A stretch of DNA of 64,000 bases from Tolypocladium sp. Sup5 PDA-1 (taxonomy: Eukaryota > Ascomycota > Sordariomycetes > Hypocreales > Ophiocordycipitaceae): NCBI GenBank assembly GCA_000750105.3, contig JPHH03000061.1, forward strand, positions 124,001-188,000, written 5' to 3'. The position numbers were made by a program, and so were the translations under genes. Positions 1 through 9,588 of this stretch are shown here, one piece after another. The notes below the pieces were generated by a model. The model saw only the letters and a program-made list of their open reading frames with translations. It was not told the origin of the DNA and did not search any database. Positions within the stretch are counted from its first letter, which is position 1. Each line of letters begins with the position of its first letter.

Positions 1-523
1 CGGAAGAAGCCATGTACGAGGCGGCGGTCGAGGCCCACGAGAGAGACCCCCTCAACAACCCCAAGCCGCCTAACCTGATGAACTACGACTTCTACCTGCC
101 GCAGAACCACGACGTCCACAGGGAATTCCGCCGCAGCTTCGACGTCGAGGACCCGGAGCATGACGGCAGCGACGTCATGACCTTCCAGTTCAACAGAGTC
201 AGGGGATACGAGACCGCCCAGGAGACGGAGCTCGACCACCCGACCAAGTATGAAGACGAGATCATCCTCGCGTACAACGACGACGACGAGTACCCCAAGC
301 AAAAGGCCGTCTACTACTACCCCGTCATGCAAAAGTCGGCCATCCGGCCCCAGCGCACCAAGAACATTGCCCGCACCAGCGGCCTGTCCCAGGAGGGCGA
401 CGACATGATCATCGACCAGCTGGACATTAGCGTCCTGGACCCCACCGAGGAGATGCTCGAAGCGATGAAGAATTATAAGGAGAAGCCGCTAGGCTGGGAC
501 CAGGGAGGCGAGGAGCCGGAGCC

Positions 524-554
<31 letters not shown>

Positions 555-698
555 CAGAATGAGGATGCAGATGCGGACGCGGACGGTGACGAGGAGAGGC
601 CGCGTCACAGCAGCGAGGCCGGCAAGTCGGATCCCAAGTCGCCAGAGGAAGACCGCGATGCGGAGGGAGAGGACGAGGACGAGGACGAGGAAGACTAG
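1..698 (+). CDS. paf1: RNA polymerase II-associated factor Paf1, C-terminal part (5' end outside window)
   Basis: The reading frame is open from base 3 and stops at the TAG at 696-698, so about 231 C-terminal residues are present and the start lies upstream of the window. The segment NNPKPPNLMNYDFYLP followed by a long conserved stretch ending near YYYPVMQKSAIRPQR is typical of the Paf1 family domain. The tail (about the last 65 residues) is very acidic, with a Glu-Gln repeat encoded by gag/cag triplets at 517-555, also usual for Paf1. Paf1 is the scaffold of the nuclear PAF1 complex, which travels with RNA polymerase II and supports H2B ubiquitination, H3K4/K36 methylation and 3'-end formation. 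It converges on the GT90 gene (end to end, 270 bp apart). Family assignment is firm; the missing N-terminus cannot be judged. Confidence 0.9.
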
Positions 699-824
699 GC
701 GGGCACACGCGGTGCGCTCTTGTAACACTTGAGGGAAAACAGTCCAGGCTCTAATTCTAGCGAGGACTCGACAGGGCACGGGGCATCTCAAAAGGATAGC
801 TTGGCTAAAGGCGTAAGGGTATTT

Positions 825-841
825 TACCTACGAAGTAGGTA
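825..841. repeat. Perfect inverted repeat TACCTAC-gaa-GTAGGTA between convergent genes
   Basis: Seven-base perfect arms separated by 3 nt lie between the 3' ends of paf1 and the GT90 gene. It could form a small hairpin in either transcript, but it also belongs to a family of CCTA/TAGG micro-motifs scattered through intergenic DNA of this window. A terminator role is not shown. Confidence 0.5.
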
Positions 842-968
842 TTATAGATCGACATCACACACAAAAATTCAAGCGCAGTGCTTTACATCCGCCCAAACTC
901 CAAGCCGATGGCCCCCGACCAGGGCCACATTGTTGTGCCTACATATTCCCGTCGACCGTTTCTTCATT

Positions 969-2944
969 TCACGCACTGACCTTGTCCTTGGTTGGTTGCT
1001 CCAGCTTCTTGTTGGCGCTGGACGGGTCGAACCCAATGACCTCTCGTTGGTCGTCAATTACGCGTGCATATCTGCCAGCGTAGTCAGTAATCGGTTATCA
1101 CAACTTCCATGGCACGCCCTGGGGACATGAAAAACTCACTCTAGCAGCAATCGAAAGAACCACGCCTCCATGTCCTCCTTGCGCACCACCTCGTTCGCCC
1201 AGTCGCGGCTCGCCATGGCGATCCTCTCGGCCTCGTTGTTGCCCAGGCTGCTGTCGCCGAAGAAGCGTACCGCCTCGAGCCACTCGTCGCCCTGCAGGCT
1301 CAGGGGCACGTAGTGCGCCCACGGCTTGAGCCACTCGTTGTGCCACTCGCGGAAGACGGCGAGCTTGAACGTCAGGCTCATGCTCTGCAGGAAGGCGTAG
1401 AAGCGCCCGGAGAAGGCGTTGCCGTCGATGTCGAGGAGGTACTTGTACGTCCACGCGTCCTGCTGCTCGACGCGCTCCTTGACGTCGAAGAACTGTTTCT
1501 GCGCCTCGCAGTCGCCGTCGTCGCACTGGCCCACGTGCGAAAAGTGCACGTCGATGAACTCGCGGAAGTCGCCGCGAGGCACCTCCTTGGCCTCCCACTT
1601 GGGATTCTCGGCGTCGCCGCTGTTGACCATGATCAAGGCCTGGTTGCGGGCGTTGATCTTTTGGACAAAGTGCTGGCGATGCTGTCGCCGCCAGCCACCG
1701 CTACGGCTGAAGCCCCCGGTCGTGGACCCTCGCCAGTACAGCTTGTCCTGCTTCTCGGTCCAGGGCCGGTCCTTTTCCTCCTGATAGGCGACCTTTTCGT
1801 ACCAGTACCAGGGCGAAGGGTAGATAATGTCGTTATAGGACGAGATTTTGGACTGGGAGAAGATGGGGAACAGGTCGTGGACGATTTTGTAGGCATTTGG
1901 ACGGTCGAAGAAGCCGTATGTTGAGCTGAGGGATGGGGTGAGGCAGATGTCGGACATGGCAGTCATGTTGTAGACAAATCCGAGCTCGCCAACCCCGTAT
2001 TTGCTCAGGTCGTCTGCCCGCTCGTCTTCCTCGAGGGTCCGGGCAGGGCTGTCCGGCGGGCAAGACATTCGGGAGTGCGTCCACGTCGCCTGGTGCGCGA
2101 AGACGTTGAAGCGCGACAGCTTGGTCTCCTCAAACAACTTGCGATCGCTCAGCTCAGGCGACGTCCGTGTGAAGTCGTTGGCGGGCTTCTTGTTGGCATT
2201 CGAGGCAGGCATGTTCTCGTTCCGGGCCTTGTTCACGAGCCGTGCCAAGTCATCGTGAGGGACCATGACCCTCGGCTCGTCGTGGATGTTGAATGCCAGG
2301 TCCATGTCGGGCAAGTACTGGATAAACTTGGCCATCATGCCCTCGGTGGCATTTTGCTGCCATTCCAACCCTCCAGCCATGTGCGAAACCTGGTGGTCCC
2401 GGATGGCGACCCCAATCAGGGCGTTGTCATATCCCAACGCCTCCTTGGCCCTCGCTCGAATCGTCTTCGGTTTCAGTCCCCAGAAGGGCGTAAGCAGGTC
2501 GTATATGGCGTCGAATTCGTCAATCAGCTGCACGTTGTTGCCCTTGGCAAACTCGAACCACTTGTCGAAGTGCGGCGGGGGCGGCATGCCGTATCGCCTG
2601 CGATACTCCTTGACTGCAGCCTCGAGCGTCTTGGACTGCTTGCTCTTGACCCCGTCAAGCTCCCGCTGCGCATCGTTTAGGAGATACCAGATCGGGTGCG
2701 AGCCCGTGCCTGGGGCCTGCTTCGGCTTCGGACCGCTCTTGACCTTGGGCACCTCCGCGTCCTCCCATTCGACGGGCTCCTGTTTCCCGGGTAGCAGGTC
2801 GGTCTTCTGCGCCGACGGCGGGACGATCACCAGCCTCGTGCCATCGTTGGACAGGCGGAACACCGAGTAGGCGCAAAAGACGAGGAATACAACTGCAGCG
2901 AGGGTGATTAACTGTCGCCGGCGCATTTTATGCAGCCAAGCCAA
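969..2944 (-). CDS. Glycosyltransferase family 90 (CAP10-domain) type II membrane protein
   Basis: A long exon (1140-2944) encodes a short basic cytosolic N-terminus, one membrane anchor (about residues 11-28, LITLAAVVFLVFCAYSV), a stem, and a CAP10/GT90 catalytic region with YWRGSTTGG at about residue 405. Read as a single ORF it stops at 1136 after FRLLLE. A good intron explains this: donor GTGAGT at 1139, branch TACTGAC and acceptor GGCAG at 1072 (68 nt). The last exon (969-1071) then adds EYARVIDDQREVIGF and a short tail, which is the expected conserved end of this family. Total length is about 635 residues. Members are Golgi xylosyl- or glucosyl-transferase-like enzymes; the donor and acceptor sugars here are unknown. 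The start MAWLHK is the first ATG before the anchor; MRRRQ six codons in is an alternative. Confidence 0.88.
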
Positions 2945-4053
2945 CGTCTGGCGCGGACCAGGGACGAGGGGGACGTGCGGCCGAGGACGAGGGGGGTGGT
3001 TTGTCGATTCTGATATCGCATCCAGGTGAGGTGGAAGCCGGACGAATTGGGGTAGGTAGGTAGGTGATTATGAAGCTGCGACAAGGCAGAGGAGAGCAAG
3101 TCTCTTGTCGCCTCAGCCGGGTCTTGGCTCGGTGGCATTGAGGAGGGAGTGAGGACGCTTGCTGACCTGACGCGCCGCGCCCTCCCTGCGCTTGCCAGAA
3201 CAGGGGCGACTTTTAATAAGTGGGGCGGCTCTCTGGCTTGACTTTCTTGGCGTCAATTGCCTTTCTACAGCAGAACCTTGCATGCATGAGCCATGATGCC
3301 CCTCCAGCCTGCCTTAGGTAAGGGACGTTAAGGTGTCCGTATCCGTCCTTGTTATACACACGCAAGCCATTCTCACCACCATGGAGTTCATGTGTTTTGC
3401 TCCATGGTGAAAAGCACACCGTCCGAGGTAGCTGGCTTCATCTCGTCTGGTGTGCCAAGGCTCCTAGCGGCGACCGAATCCGTTGAGTTGAAACGAAATT
3501 CGCCCCATAAGGTTCTGCACAAGCCAACGAATTTCAACGTCGCTCTTGTGAATGGAGAGCCGCCTCTCCCTCTACTAGGTAGGTACCCTGTAAATTGAGT
3601 GTAACGTTCAAGCACCTGGTTACCATGCACTTTGCACGGAGCACGTTGGGCATTGTAACTTGGGGCGTGGTTTACATCCAGATTCCGGCGCCGCCTCACT
3701 TGATACTTTGTAGATGCTCGTGCTATAGAAAGCATGTGATGCTGCCTGTTCCAAGCAATCACAAATAGTACAGAGACGGGTGAATCCGCCCGTTTCGCCC
3801 GGGGGCACGGTTGGCTATGCACCAACACAATTCCAGGCGCGCAACCTATGCTCAAAATGTCACTGGTCTCATCTCAATCACGCAAATCACGTCACAGGCA
3901 CAATTCGTCGTCAAGTTCGGCGCAAAAGGTTCAAGGTCCCACTCAATAGTGCTCGAATGCGCTACTATCCCAATGGCTGCTGATGGTATCGGCCATTGTC
4001 ATCATGACCACCCCGAACGCCGACCATGCCCCAACTTTTGATATCCGTCCCGT
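2945..4053. other. Intergenic region upstream of GT90 and downstream of rps22
   Basis: I see no credible gene here; the ORFs on both strands lack domain character. It contains runs of the ggtag motif (3051-3066) and ctactaggtaggtacc (3572-3588), part of the dispersed micro-motif family. The GT90 promoter should lie in its left part. Confidence 0.5.
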
Positions 4054-4665
4054 CTAGTAGAAGAAGCCGATAATCTTGCCGGCGACGTGCTTCCGGCGGG
4101 CCTCCTCGTGGTCCATGATACCGGCGGAGGTGGTCAGGATGACATAGCCGAACTGACGGGCGGGCAGCAGCTTGACGACCCACTTCTCGAGATCGGCCAG
4201 GCGGACGTTGTAGCGGGGGGAGATGACACCGGTCTTGTTGAGACGGCCGTTCAGCTGAACGACAATCTTGCCGGATCGGTGGTCGTCGACCTCCTCGAAC
4301 TCGCCAATGTAGCCTGCAAAGAAGGTTGTCAGCGATGTTGCGACAGACTCAATGTTGTGACAGTACAGGGTAGGATTTTTCAGAAACAACAGATTCGAGG
4401 CCGCCGCGAGCTTCAATCTATCGGCAACTTATAGGGGCTGAGCCGTGGTGCGGAATCGGCCGTCGCCCTAGTTATCATGCCGAAGCGTGGTGGCAGGGGG
4501 GAGTGCAAGGAAGAGGGGCGTCCGTCACATACCGTGGCGCTGCATGACCTGGAGGAACTTGACAATGACCTTGGAGCTGGGTCGGATCATGACCTGGCGC
4601 TTGCCGGCCTTCTCGGCGTTGTTGATGGAGTTGAGGGCATCGTGGAGAACCGAAGTGCGAACCAT
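4054..4665 (-). CDS. rps22: 40S ribosomal protein S22 (uS8, S15a)
   Basis: Two coding exons, 4533-4665 and 4054-4313, join to a 130-residue protein, exactly the eukaryotic S15a/uS8 length. The first exon begins MVRTSVLHDALNSINNAEK; the second carries GRLNKTGVISPRYNV and ends TSAGIMDHEEARRKHVAGKIIGFFY. The join H-G-YIGEF falls in phase 1 across a 219-nt intron (GTATGT donor, TTTGCAG acceptor), unusually long for this window. The protein binds 18S rRNA in the small-subunit body. The gene runs head-to-head with rps12, so the two small-subunit proteins probably share control. A further intron sits in the 5' UTR. Confidence 0.96.
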
Positions 4666-4717
4666 TTTGGCGGTATTGTCGGATGGAGATTCTCAAGTCG
4701 GATTGGAAATGAGGTAT

Positions 4718-4956
4718 CTGCCAACGAACTCGATGTTAGCCTCGCGCGGCCATGAGCATGGAGAGTGCCCTCGGCGATCGGTCGAGGAGGGTTCTGCCGC
4801 CCATTGCTGAAGAAGAGAAGCGTATCGAGAGCGCCCGCCCGCCAGTGCGTCGTATCGCCTCACCGGGGGCAGCGCTCAGGATTGCTCTCTTCCGCCACGA
4901 CCAGAGGCATCATCCTGCTGTATCCGAATCGCCGTCAGCGGTCAGAGTATACATAC
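4718..4956 (-). other. rps22: Probable 5'-UTR intron of rps22
   Basis: On the minus strand a consensus donor GTATGT (4956-4951) and an acceptor region GGCTAAC...TTGGCAG (ending 4718) bracket 239 nt just upstream of the start codon at 4665. 5'-UTR introns are common in fungal ribosomal-protein genes. It is inferred from splice signals only. Confidence 0.6.
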
Positions 4957-5254
4957 CTCAGTGGTTTGTTTGGTTGGTCGGTGGGGGAAGTGTCGTGAAG
5001 AGTCTTGAGGCGGAAAAAAGTGTCGCTGGCGCACACATTCGGTGGAGTGGAGAGTGGGGACCCGCGAGCCCTGGTGGTCCGTGCACGTAAAAATGCCCTA
5101 ATTGTGCGCGCACTCGGTCGCCTGCTTCTCGGCAAATCCCCGTTACTCTCAATTCCTGACACCACCTTGCCAAAGACGTAAATCCGTCCTTCAACTCCTT
5201 CCTTTCACTCTACATAAAATCTTCGAGGATCGCCCGACAAGATAAACATTCAAG
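4957..5254. promoter_or_regulatory. Shared divergent promoter of rps22 and rps12
   Basis: About 300 bp separate the rps22 first-exon region from the rps12 start codon, with no room for another gene. A GCCCTAA motif lies at 5095-5101, resembling the Tbf1/telomere-like element reported in ribosomal-protein promoters of several ascomycetes. A pyrimidine-rich stretch (about 5186-5215) precedes the rps12 leader, typical of highly expressed fungal genes. The factor assignment is inference. Confidence 0.5.
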
Positions 5255-5892
5255 ATGGTGAGTCCCCGCCTCCACCAGCCGCGAGCCTGCGTCGACCGCC
5301 CCTGTCCCTGCGTATCGGGGCGTCATGTCGCCGCAACTCTACCACGCCGCTGTGGGCAACAACGCTAACAGGCCGCCCAACAGTCGGACGTAGAAGAGAA
5401 CAACGCCCCCGAGGTCGCCGCCGATGAGGTCGAGGTTTCCGCCGACGCCCCCAAGGGCCAGATGTCCGTATTGGACGCCCTCAAGGGCGTTCTGAAGCTG
5501 GCTCTGATGCACGACGGCCTTGCCCGCGGTCTCCGTGAGGCTTCCAAGGCCCTCGACCGTCGCCAGGCGCACATGTGTGTCCTGAACGAGAACTGCGAGG
5601 AGGAGGCCTACAAGAAGCTGGTCGTTGCCCTGTGCGACGAGCACAAGATCCCCCTGATCAAGGTTCAGGACGGCAAGCAGCTCGGCGAGTGGGCCGGTCT
5701 CTGTACGTGATCCCGAGCGCCGACTCCGAATCTCCGGGCGACAAGGTTACTAACAAAATATTTCCAGGCGTCCTCGACCGGGAGGGCAACGCTCGCAAGG
5801 TCGTCAACTGCTCTTGCGTCGTCGTCAAGGACTGGGGTGAGGAGTCGCAGGAGCGCTCCATCCTCCTGAACTACTTCCAGACCTCGCAGTAA
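5255..5892 (+). CDS. rps12: 40S ribosomal protein S12 (eS12)
   Basis: Exons 5255-5257 (the ATG alone), 5384-5702 and 5768-5892 give 148 residues. The ATG is followed at once by a GTGAGT donor. Exon 2 opens SDVEENNAPEV and contains LALMHDGLARGLREASKAL and IPLIKVQDGKQLGEWAGL; exon 3 starts VLDREGNARKVV, joining in phase 1. These are eS12 signatures, and length fits the family. Two in-frame acceptors exist for exon 2: CTAACAG at 5371 and CAACAG at 5383. The first is too close to the CTAAC branch site, so the second, giving MSDVEE, is preferred; the first would give MAAQQSDVEE. The protein belongs to the beak of the small subunit. Confidence 0.95.
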
Positions 5893-6138
5893 ATGCGCTC
5901 CAACGGCGTTGATTTGAAGGGTATAGAGGCGCGGCTTTGTTTTGAGACCGCTGGACACGACACTTGCGGTTGTACTCTAGCCACTTCAGTTGGCATCTGG
6001 ATGGGTTCAAGCCTCAGGCGACACGTTCAATCGTGCTCAAGAGGAAATAAAAGAAAGGAACAAAAACATTCGGCTTCACGGACGGCCGCTGATTCACGGA
6101 ATGCTGTCGCACTGTGATCTATGCTGTGATTTCTGTGA

Positions 6139-6712
6139 CTATTTGCGTCCCTCGACCTAGACCAATGTTAGCACCACCATGCCCAATATCAGGTTTTCGT
6201 CGTACACCTACCATGATGATGTGGTATCCGAAACCCGTCTTGACTTCCCCAATCTTGGGACTGGTCGTCGAACTTGGCTCCAGCGCAAAGGCGATTTCCT
6301 CAAATTTGGGATCTAGACTGCCCTTGCTCTTCCAGCCCAAGGAGCCTCCTACAGGGCGAGCGATGACATTAGTTCAGGATCTCTCAGGTCTCAACGAGCG
6401 CTGCAGGTGAGACGTTACCTTGCCTGGCCTTGTCCTCGGAGTAGTTGCGGGCAACCTCGTCGAACTTGACGCCCTCGTTCAGCTTTGCCAAAGCCTCCTC
6501 CTTCTTTGCATGCTTCTCGCACTGTTTCCTCGATTTATTAGAGACGGGACGCCTCGCAAGCCGTGACTGGAGGGGCAAGTTTATACCAAGATGTGCCGGA
6601 CGTTGATGGACTGCGCGCCTTTGGCTTTGCCGCCCGCCGCGTCCTTGTCTGCGCCGCCGGCTTTGCCCTTGCCCGCGGCCTTCTCGCCGCCTTTCTTGTC
6701 GTTTTTGCCCAT
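6139..6712 (-). CDS. pin4: Parvulin-type peptidyl-prolyl cis-trans isomerase (Par14/Pin4 type)
   Basis: Four coding exons (6587-6712, 6419-6521, 6212-6348, 6139-6156) join to 127 residues. The N-terminus is a Lys/Gly/Ala-rich tail (about residues 1-35), then a parvulin domain: NVRHIL-CEKHAKKEEAL, YSEDKARQG-GSLGW, FGYHIIM and the final VEGRK. The last exon codes only VEGRK and the stop; the other joins are GTATAA...CAG, GTAACG...TAG and GTAGGT...TAG. The organisation matches human PIN4/Par14, which has the same basic DNA-binding tail and acts in ribosome biogenesis and chromatin. There is no WW domain, so it is not a Pin1/Ess1 enzyme. It converges with rps12 (246 bp between stop codons). Confidence 0.92.
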
Positions 6713-6947
6713 GCTGGAGACTGGGGCGTGTCGTCTTGTGGAGGAACGAGCGGAGCTTGGGGTTTGTGAGCGGAGGAGTTGAAACTCGAAAGACCTATCG
6801 CGAGCTGCCCCGCCCCGCCTTGGGCCGCCCTGAAAACGCGCCGTGACGCACTTGACCACTTCACTTCAGCATCAACATTTGCGCTCACAGCCAATGGGCC
6901 TTGGCCGCGAGTTGCTCATGGTACGTGGTGCATAGGGAATCTCTGAT

Positions 6948-8379
6948 TTAATTTTCTAGGCTCGAGGCCGCGTCCCTGACCTCTGCATTGGACAACACCG
7001 ACCGGCCGCTCTGGCTGAGTCTCAAAAGCTTCAGCTCCGTGCCCAGCTCCAGCGCGCGCCTCCATTGCTCGAGGTTGACTCTCTCCTCCGCCTTGGCCGT
7101 CTTCCAGTCCAGGAATCCCTGATCGCCGCGTCTCTGCCGGATCATCTAGCCCTCGTACTTCTCAAACAGCTGCCAGTCGTCCAGCTGGGACGGCCGAGGA
7201 ATCATGGCGATGTCCTGTAACGATCGCTGACCCGGAACTCGCTCGAGCGTCAGCACGAGTCGGTGGAAGCCGCTCTTTTGGCAGAGCTTCTGGCCGTACT
7301 GGCGTATGGTATATCTGTGGCCGTCAGCGGCGATCCAGCACCAGTTTGACGTGGACTTACAGGCCGTCGTATCGTATCCCGGCCTTTGGCGCAAGCGGGC
7401 TCTTCAGGCAGTAACCGCGCAGGATTCGAATCTGTGTACCGACTTGGGATATGAGAGACAGGTGCATGTCGGAGAGTTGCCCCTCTCGCATGTACTTGAC
7501 CGCCTCGGGCGGCGAGCAGACGTCTTCCCTCCCGCTCAGCAGAGGGAGGGCAGCCACGCCATAGATGCCCTTTGTCGGCTTCTCACTCGCGCTGCCGACG
7601 ATGCCATCTCTGTTGGCACAGGCCATGTTCAACCACTAGCTGTGTCGCAACGTCAGTTAAACGACCCGTGAATGAACCCAAGTTGCTCTCACTATCCGGC
7701 CTCGTATTGGAGATTCCCCTCGCCTTCGGACAGCGCCTCGCAATGTCTTGCCCGCCACAGTTGGTGGTGGTTGTCGTTCGTTCTGTCATCGAAGCCCACG
7801 TCTCGCAGGTGACCTGTCTTGATGAGACTGAGATGGCGTGTCTGGTCGAGATCAAAATAGTTTTCGCGGAATCGTGCCCGCCACTGCCGCTGGAGCCTCT
7901 CTGCGGTTGAAAGGAGGTCTTGCCACGGACGGGGTGGGCTTGCAGCAGCGTGCTTCTCTGGGCTCAAAAGATCCGCCAGCAGCTTGTCGATTCGCGTGTT
8001 TCTGACCGTCGCAAGCTCGATTGTCGATACGCCGTAAGTTTCGTCTTTGACGGCGGCTTTCAGAAAGTCCAGGGCGCTCTCAGCGATAGCCTCGGTCGTG
8101 CCTCCTGTCGCGAGACCTGCACGAGTGGCATCGCAAAGCTCTAGCAATGCCGCCTCGTTCAAAGAAAAGTTTCCATAAGCGTCGTCGAATGCGACCAGTT
8201 CCCGTGTAGAAATGTTCGACAGCAACGCTAGCTGTAGTCAGCAAAGGAAGGACATGACCATCGCAGAGGGGCGACTTGCCTCCGGAACCTGTGTCTCCAG
8301 AACTCTCAGAGTCGGTCGAAGCATCAAAGTGGTGATACGTGCGACGGGCCGCCGAAACGCTGAGGAACGATCTGTTCAT
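6948..8379 (-). pseudogene. SRA/YDG-domain protein gene, apparently disrupted
   Basis: Four exon blocks are readable: 8280-8379, about 7693-8227, 7361-7635 and 7146-7314. The third and fourth carry an SRA domain: SEKPTKGIYGVAALPLLSG, IRILRGY, and LAPKAGIRYDGLYTIRQYG with the YDG signature. SRA domains bind (hemi)methylated or modified DNA. The first intron has a GC donor (GGAG|GCAAGT, 8279-8228). Two defects appear. Between blocks 2 and 3 (7636-7693) the obvious intron, GTGAGA to CACAG or CTAG, gives a stop in either case, so the frames do not join. Block 4 ends in TAG at 7146-7148, but the same frame then stays open to 6948 and encodes about 65 more protein-like residues (MIRQRRGD..., LEQWRRALEL). 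A GC-AG intron from 7751 to 7636 would restore frame but delete part of the domain. Decayed gene or sequence errors are both possible. Confidence 0.6.
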
Positions 8380-8808
8380 GGCGGCTGGGGGCCTGATGCA
8401 CCCGAGCAGCTTTTGAATGCATCTATGAATGTTGGTAAAAGTGTGGTAGTTGAGGAGTTGGTTGTGAGGAGAGTGGGAGTGAGCTGGCGGCTCTCAGCTG
8501 TGGTGGCTACCTTGGCGAAGTAGGAGCACTCTGTTGAAGTTGCCCAGCGGTCACCCGCAGTTTGTTCTAAACAGGCAGCGGCATGGATTGGGACCGGGTA
8601 GGTTCAAGCTTACCATCGCCGGCTGCAATTATCATATCCGTAAGCCGCAGGCAGCCATCATCTCACGTAGACTAAATGGGTGCATATTCTCACTGAGATA
8701 GTCGCCAGATTCTTACAGGTTCTTCACATCCGCATCTTCCCAAAGCATCCAAGAACACCAGCATCGGGTCCTACAATTATTCAGCGGCATACACGGCAGA
8801 CAAACAAC
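8380..8808. promoter_or_regulatory. Divergent intergenic region between the SRA locus and the SnoaL-like gene
   Basis: About 430 bp with no gene. It must carry the promoter of the plus-strand gene at 8809 and, if still active, that of the SRA locus. No specific element is recognised. Confidence 0.4.
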
Positions 8809-9204
8809 ATGGCTACCACAACTGAGATGTCCAAAACCGACTTCGCCGCCAACGTACGCACCTACCAGGCCGCTCTCATGAGCCTCTTCGCCGGCAAGCC
8901 CGGGGACACAGAGGCAGACCTATCGAAGCTATTCACGCCCATATTTACGCAGCGAGACGACGACGTGACGCGCGACTTTGCTGCCTTTGTTGCGCACATT
9001 CGCCGGCTTCGCGAGATCTTGCCGACTGTCACGCTGACCGTGACTCAATTCCTCCGCGACGGCGCGCAGCTTGCCGAGCGGCACACCTCGTCTACGACGC
9101 TGCCAGATGGGACTGTAAAGAGAGCAGAGACGTTCCAGTTCGCAGAAGTCGCGGAGGATGGGTGTTTGGCGTGGATTATCGAGACGGTCAAGCAGTTGGA
9201 TTGA
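8809..9204 (+). CDS. Small NTF2/SnoaL-like domain protein, function unknown
   Basis: A single exon of 131 residues. The start MATTTEMSK at 8809 is preferred to upstream in-frame codons because the extension reads like leader sequence. The body has a helical first half (NVRTYQAALMSLFAGKPG, ADLSKLFTPIFTQ) and a strand-rich second half (TVTLTVTQFLRDG, TVKRAETFQFAEV, LAWIIETVKQ), the order expected for an NTF2-like alpha+beta cone fold. Many fungi have short orphan proteins of this type, some acting as small isomerases or lyases, but no catalytic residue pattern decides a reaction here. It lies upstream of pus7 on the same strand. The coding call is good; the fold is an inference from pattern. 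Confidence 0.6.
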   Translation: MATTTEMSKTDFAANVRTYQAALMSLFAGKPGDTEADLSKLFTPIFTQRDDDVTRDFAAFVAHIRRLREILPTVTLTVTQFLRDGAQLAERHTSSTTLPDGTVKRAETFQFAEVAEDGCLAWIIETVKQLD

Positions 9205-9588
9205 GGACGAATTGAGACTTTGCGATTGGCCACCGTTGCAAAGCAAAGTAGGGGAATGGGAGCCTGTCTTCAATAGATCCAATACGGAGTAAACAGGGGT
9301 GAATATTCGCTACTTGGAGTTTACAACTGCCAATACGAGCTCCCTCTGTATGTAGTTGCCCAAGAGCCCACACTCCACCGCCTGCCTATTCCTAGCGTCG
9401 CCTTGTTGACCGCTTTCGTAAAACGGCCAATTACTAAATACCGCCGGCAAAACCAAATTGGTCGCAAAAATCACCCCGCGACATTCTGAAGCTGCTCTGG
9501 ACTTTCAAACTGTACAACAGAGCTTGCACGGCTCTGACTAACAACCCTTATTTGTCTCTTCACCCGTGTTGAATCGCAGCATCCGACA
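9205..9588. other. Intergenic region with pus7 promoter
   Basis: About 380 bp without a gene. A tacggagta nonamer lies at 9283-9291, one of four such copies in the window. Confidence 0.4.

Noticed and set aside
4087..4434. ORF on the plus strand through rps22
   Set aside because: Shadow of the minus-strand rps22 exon and intron.
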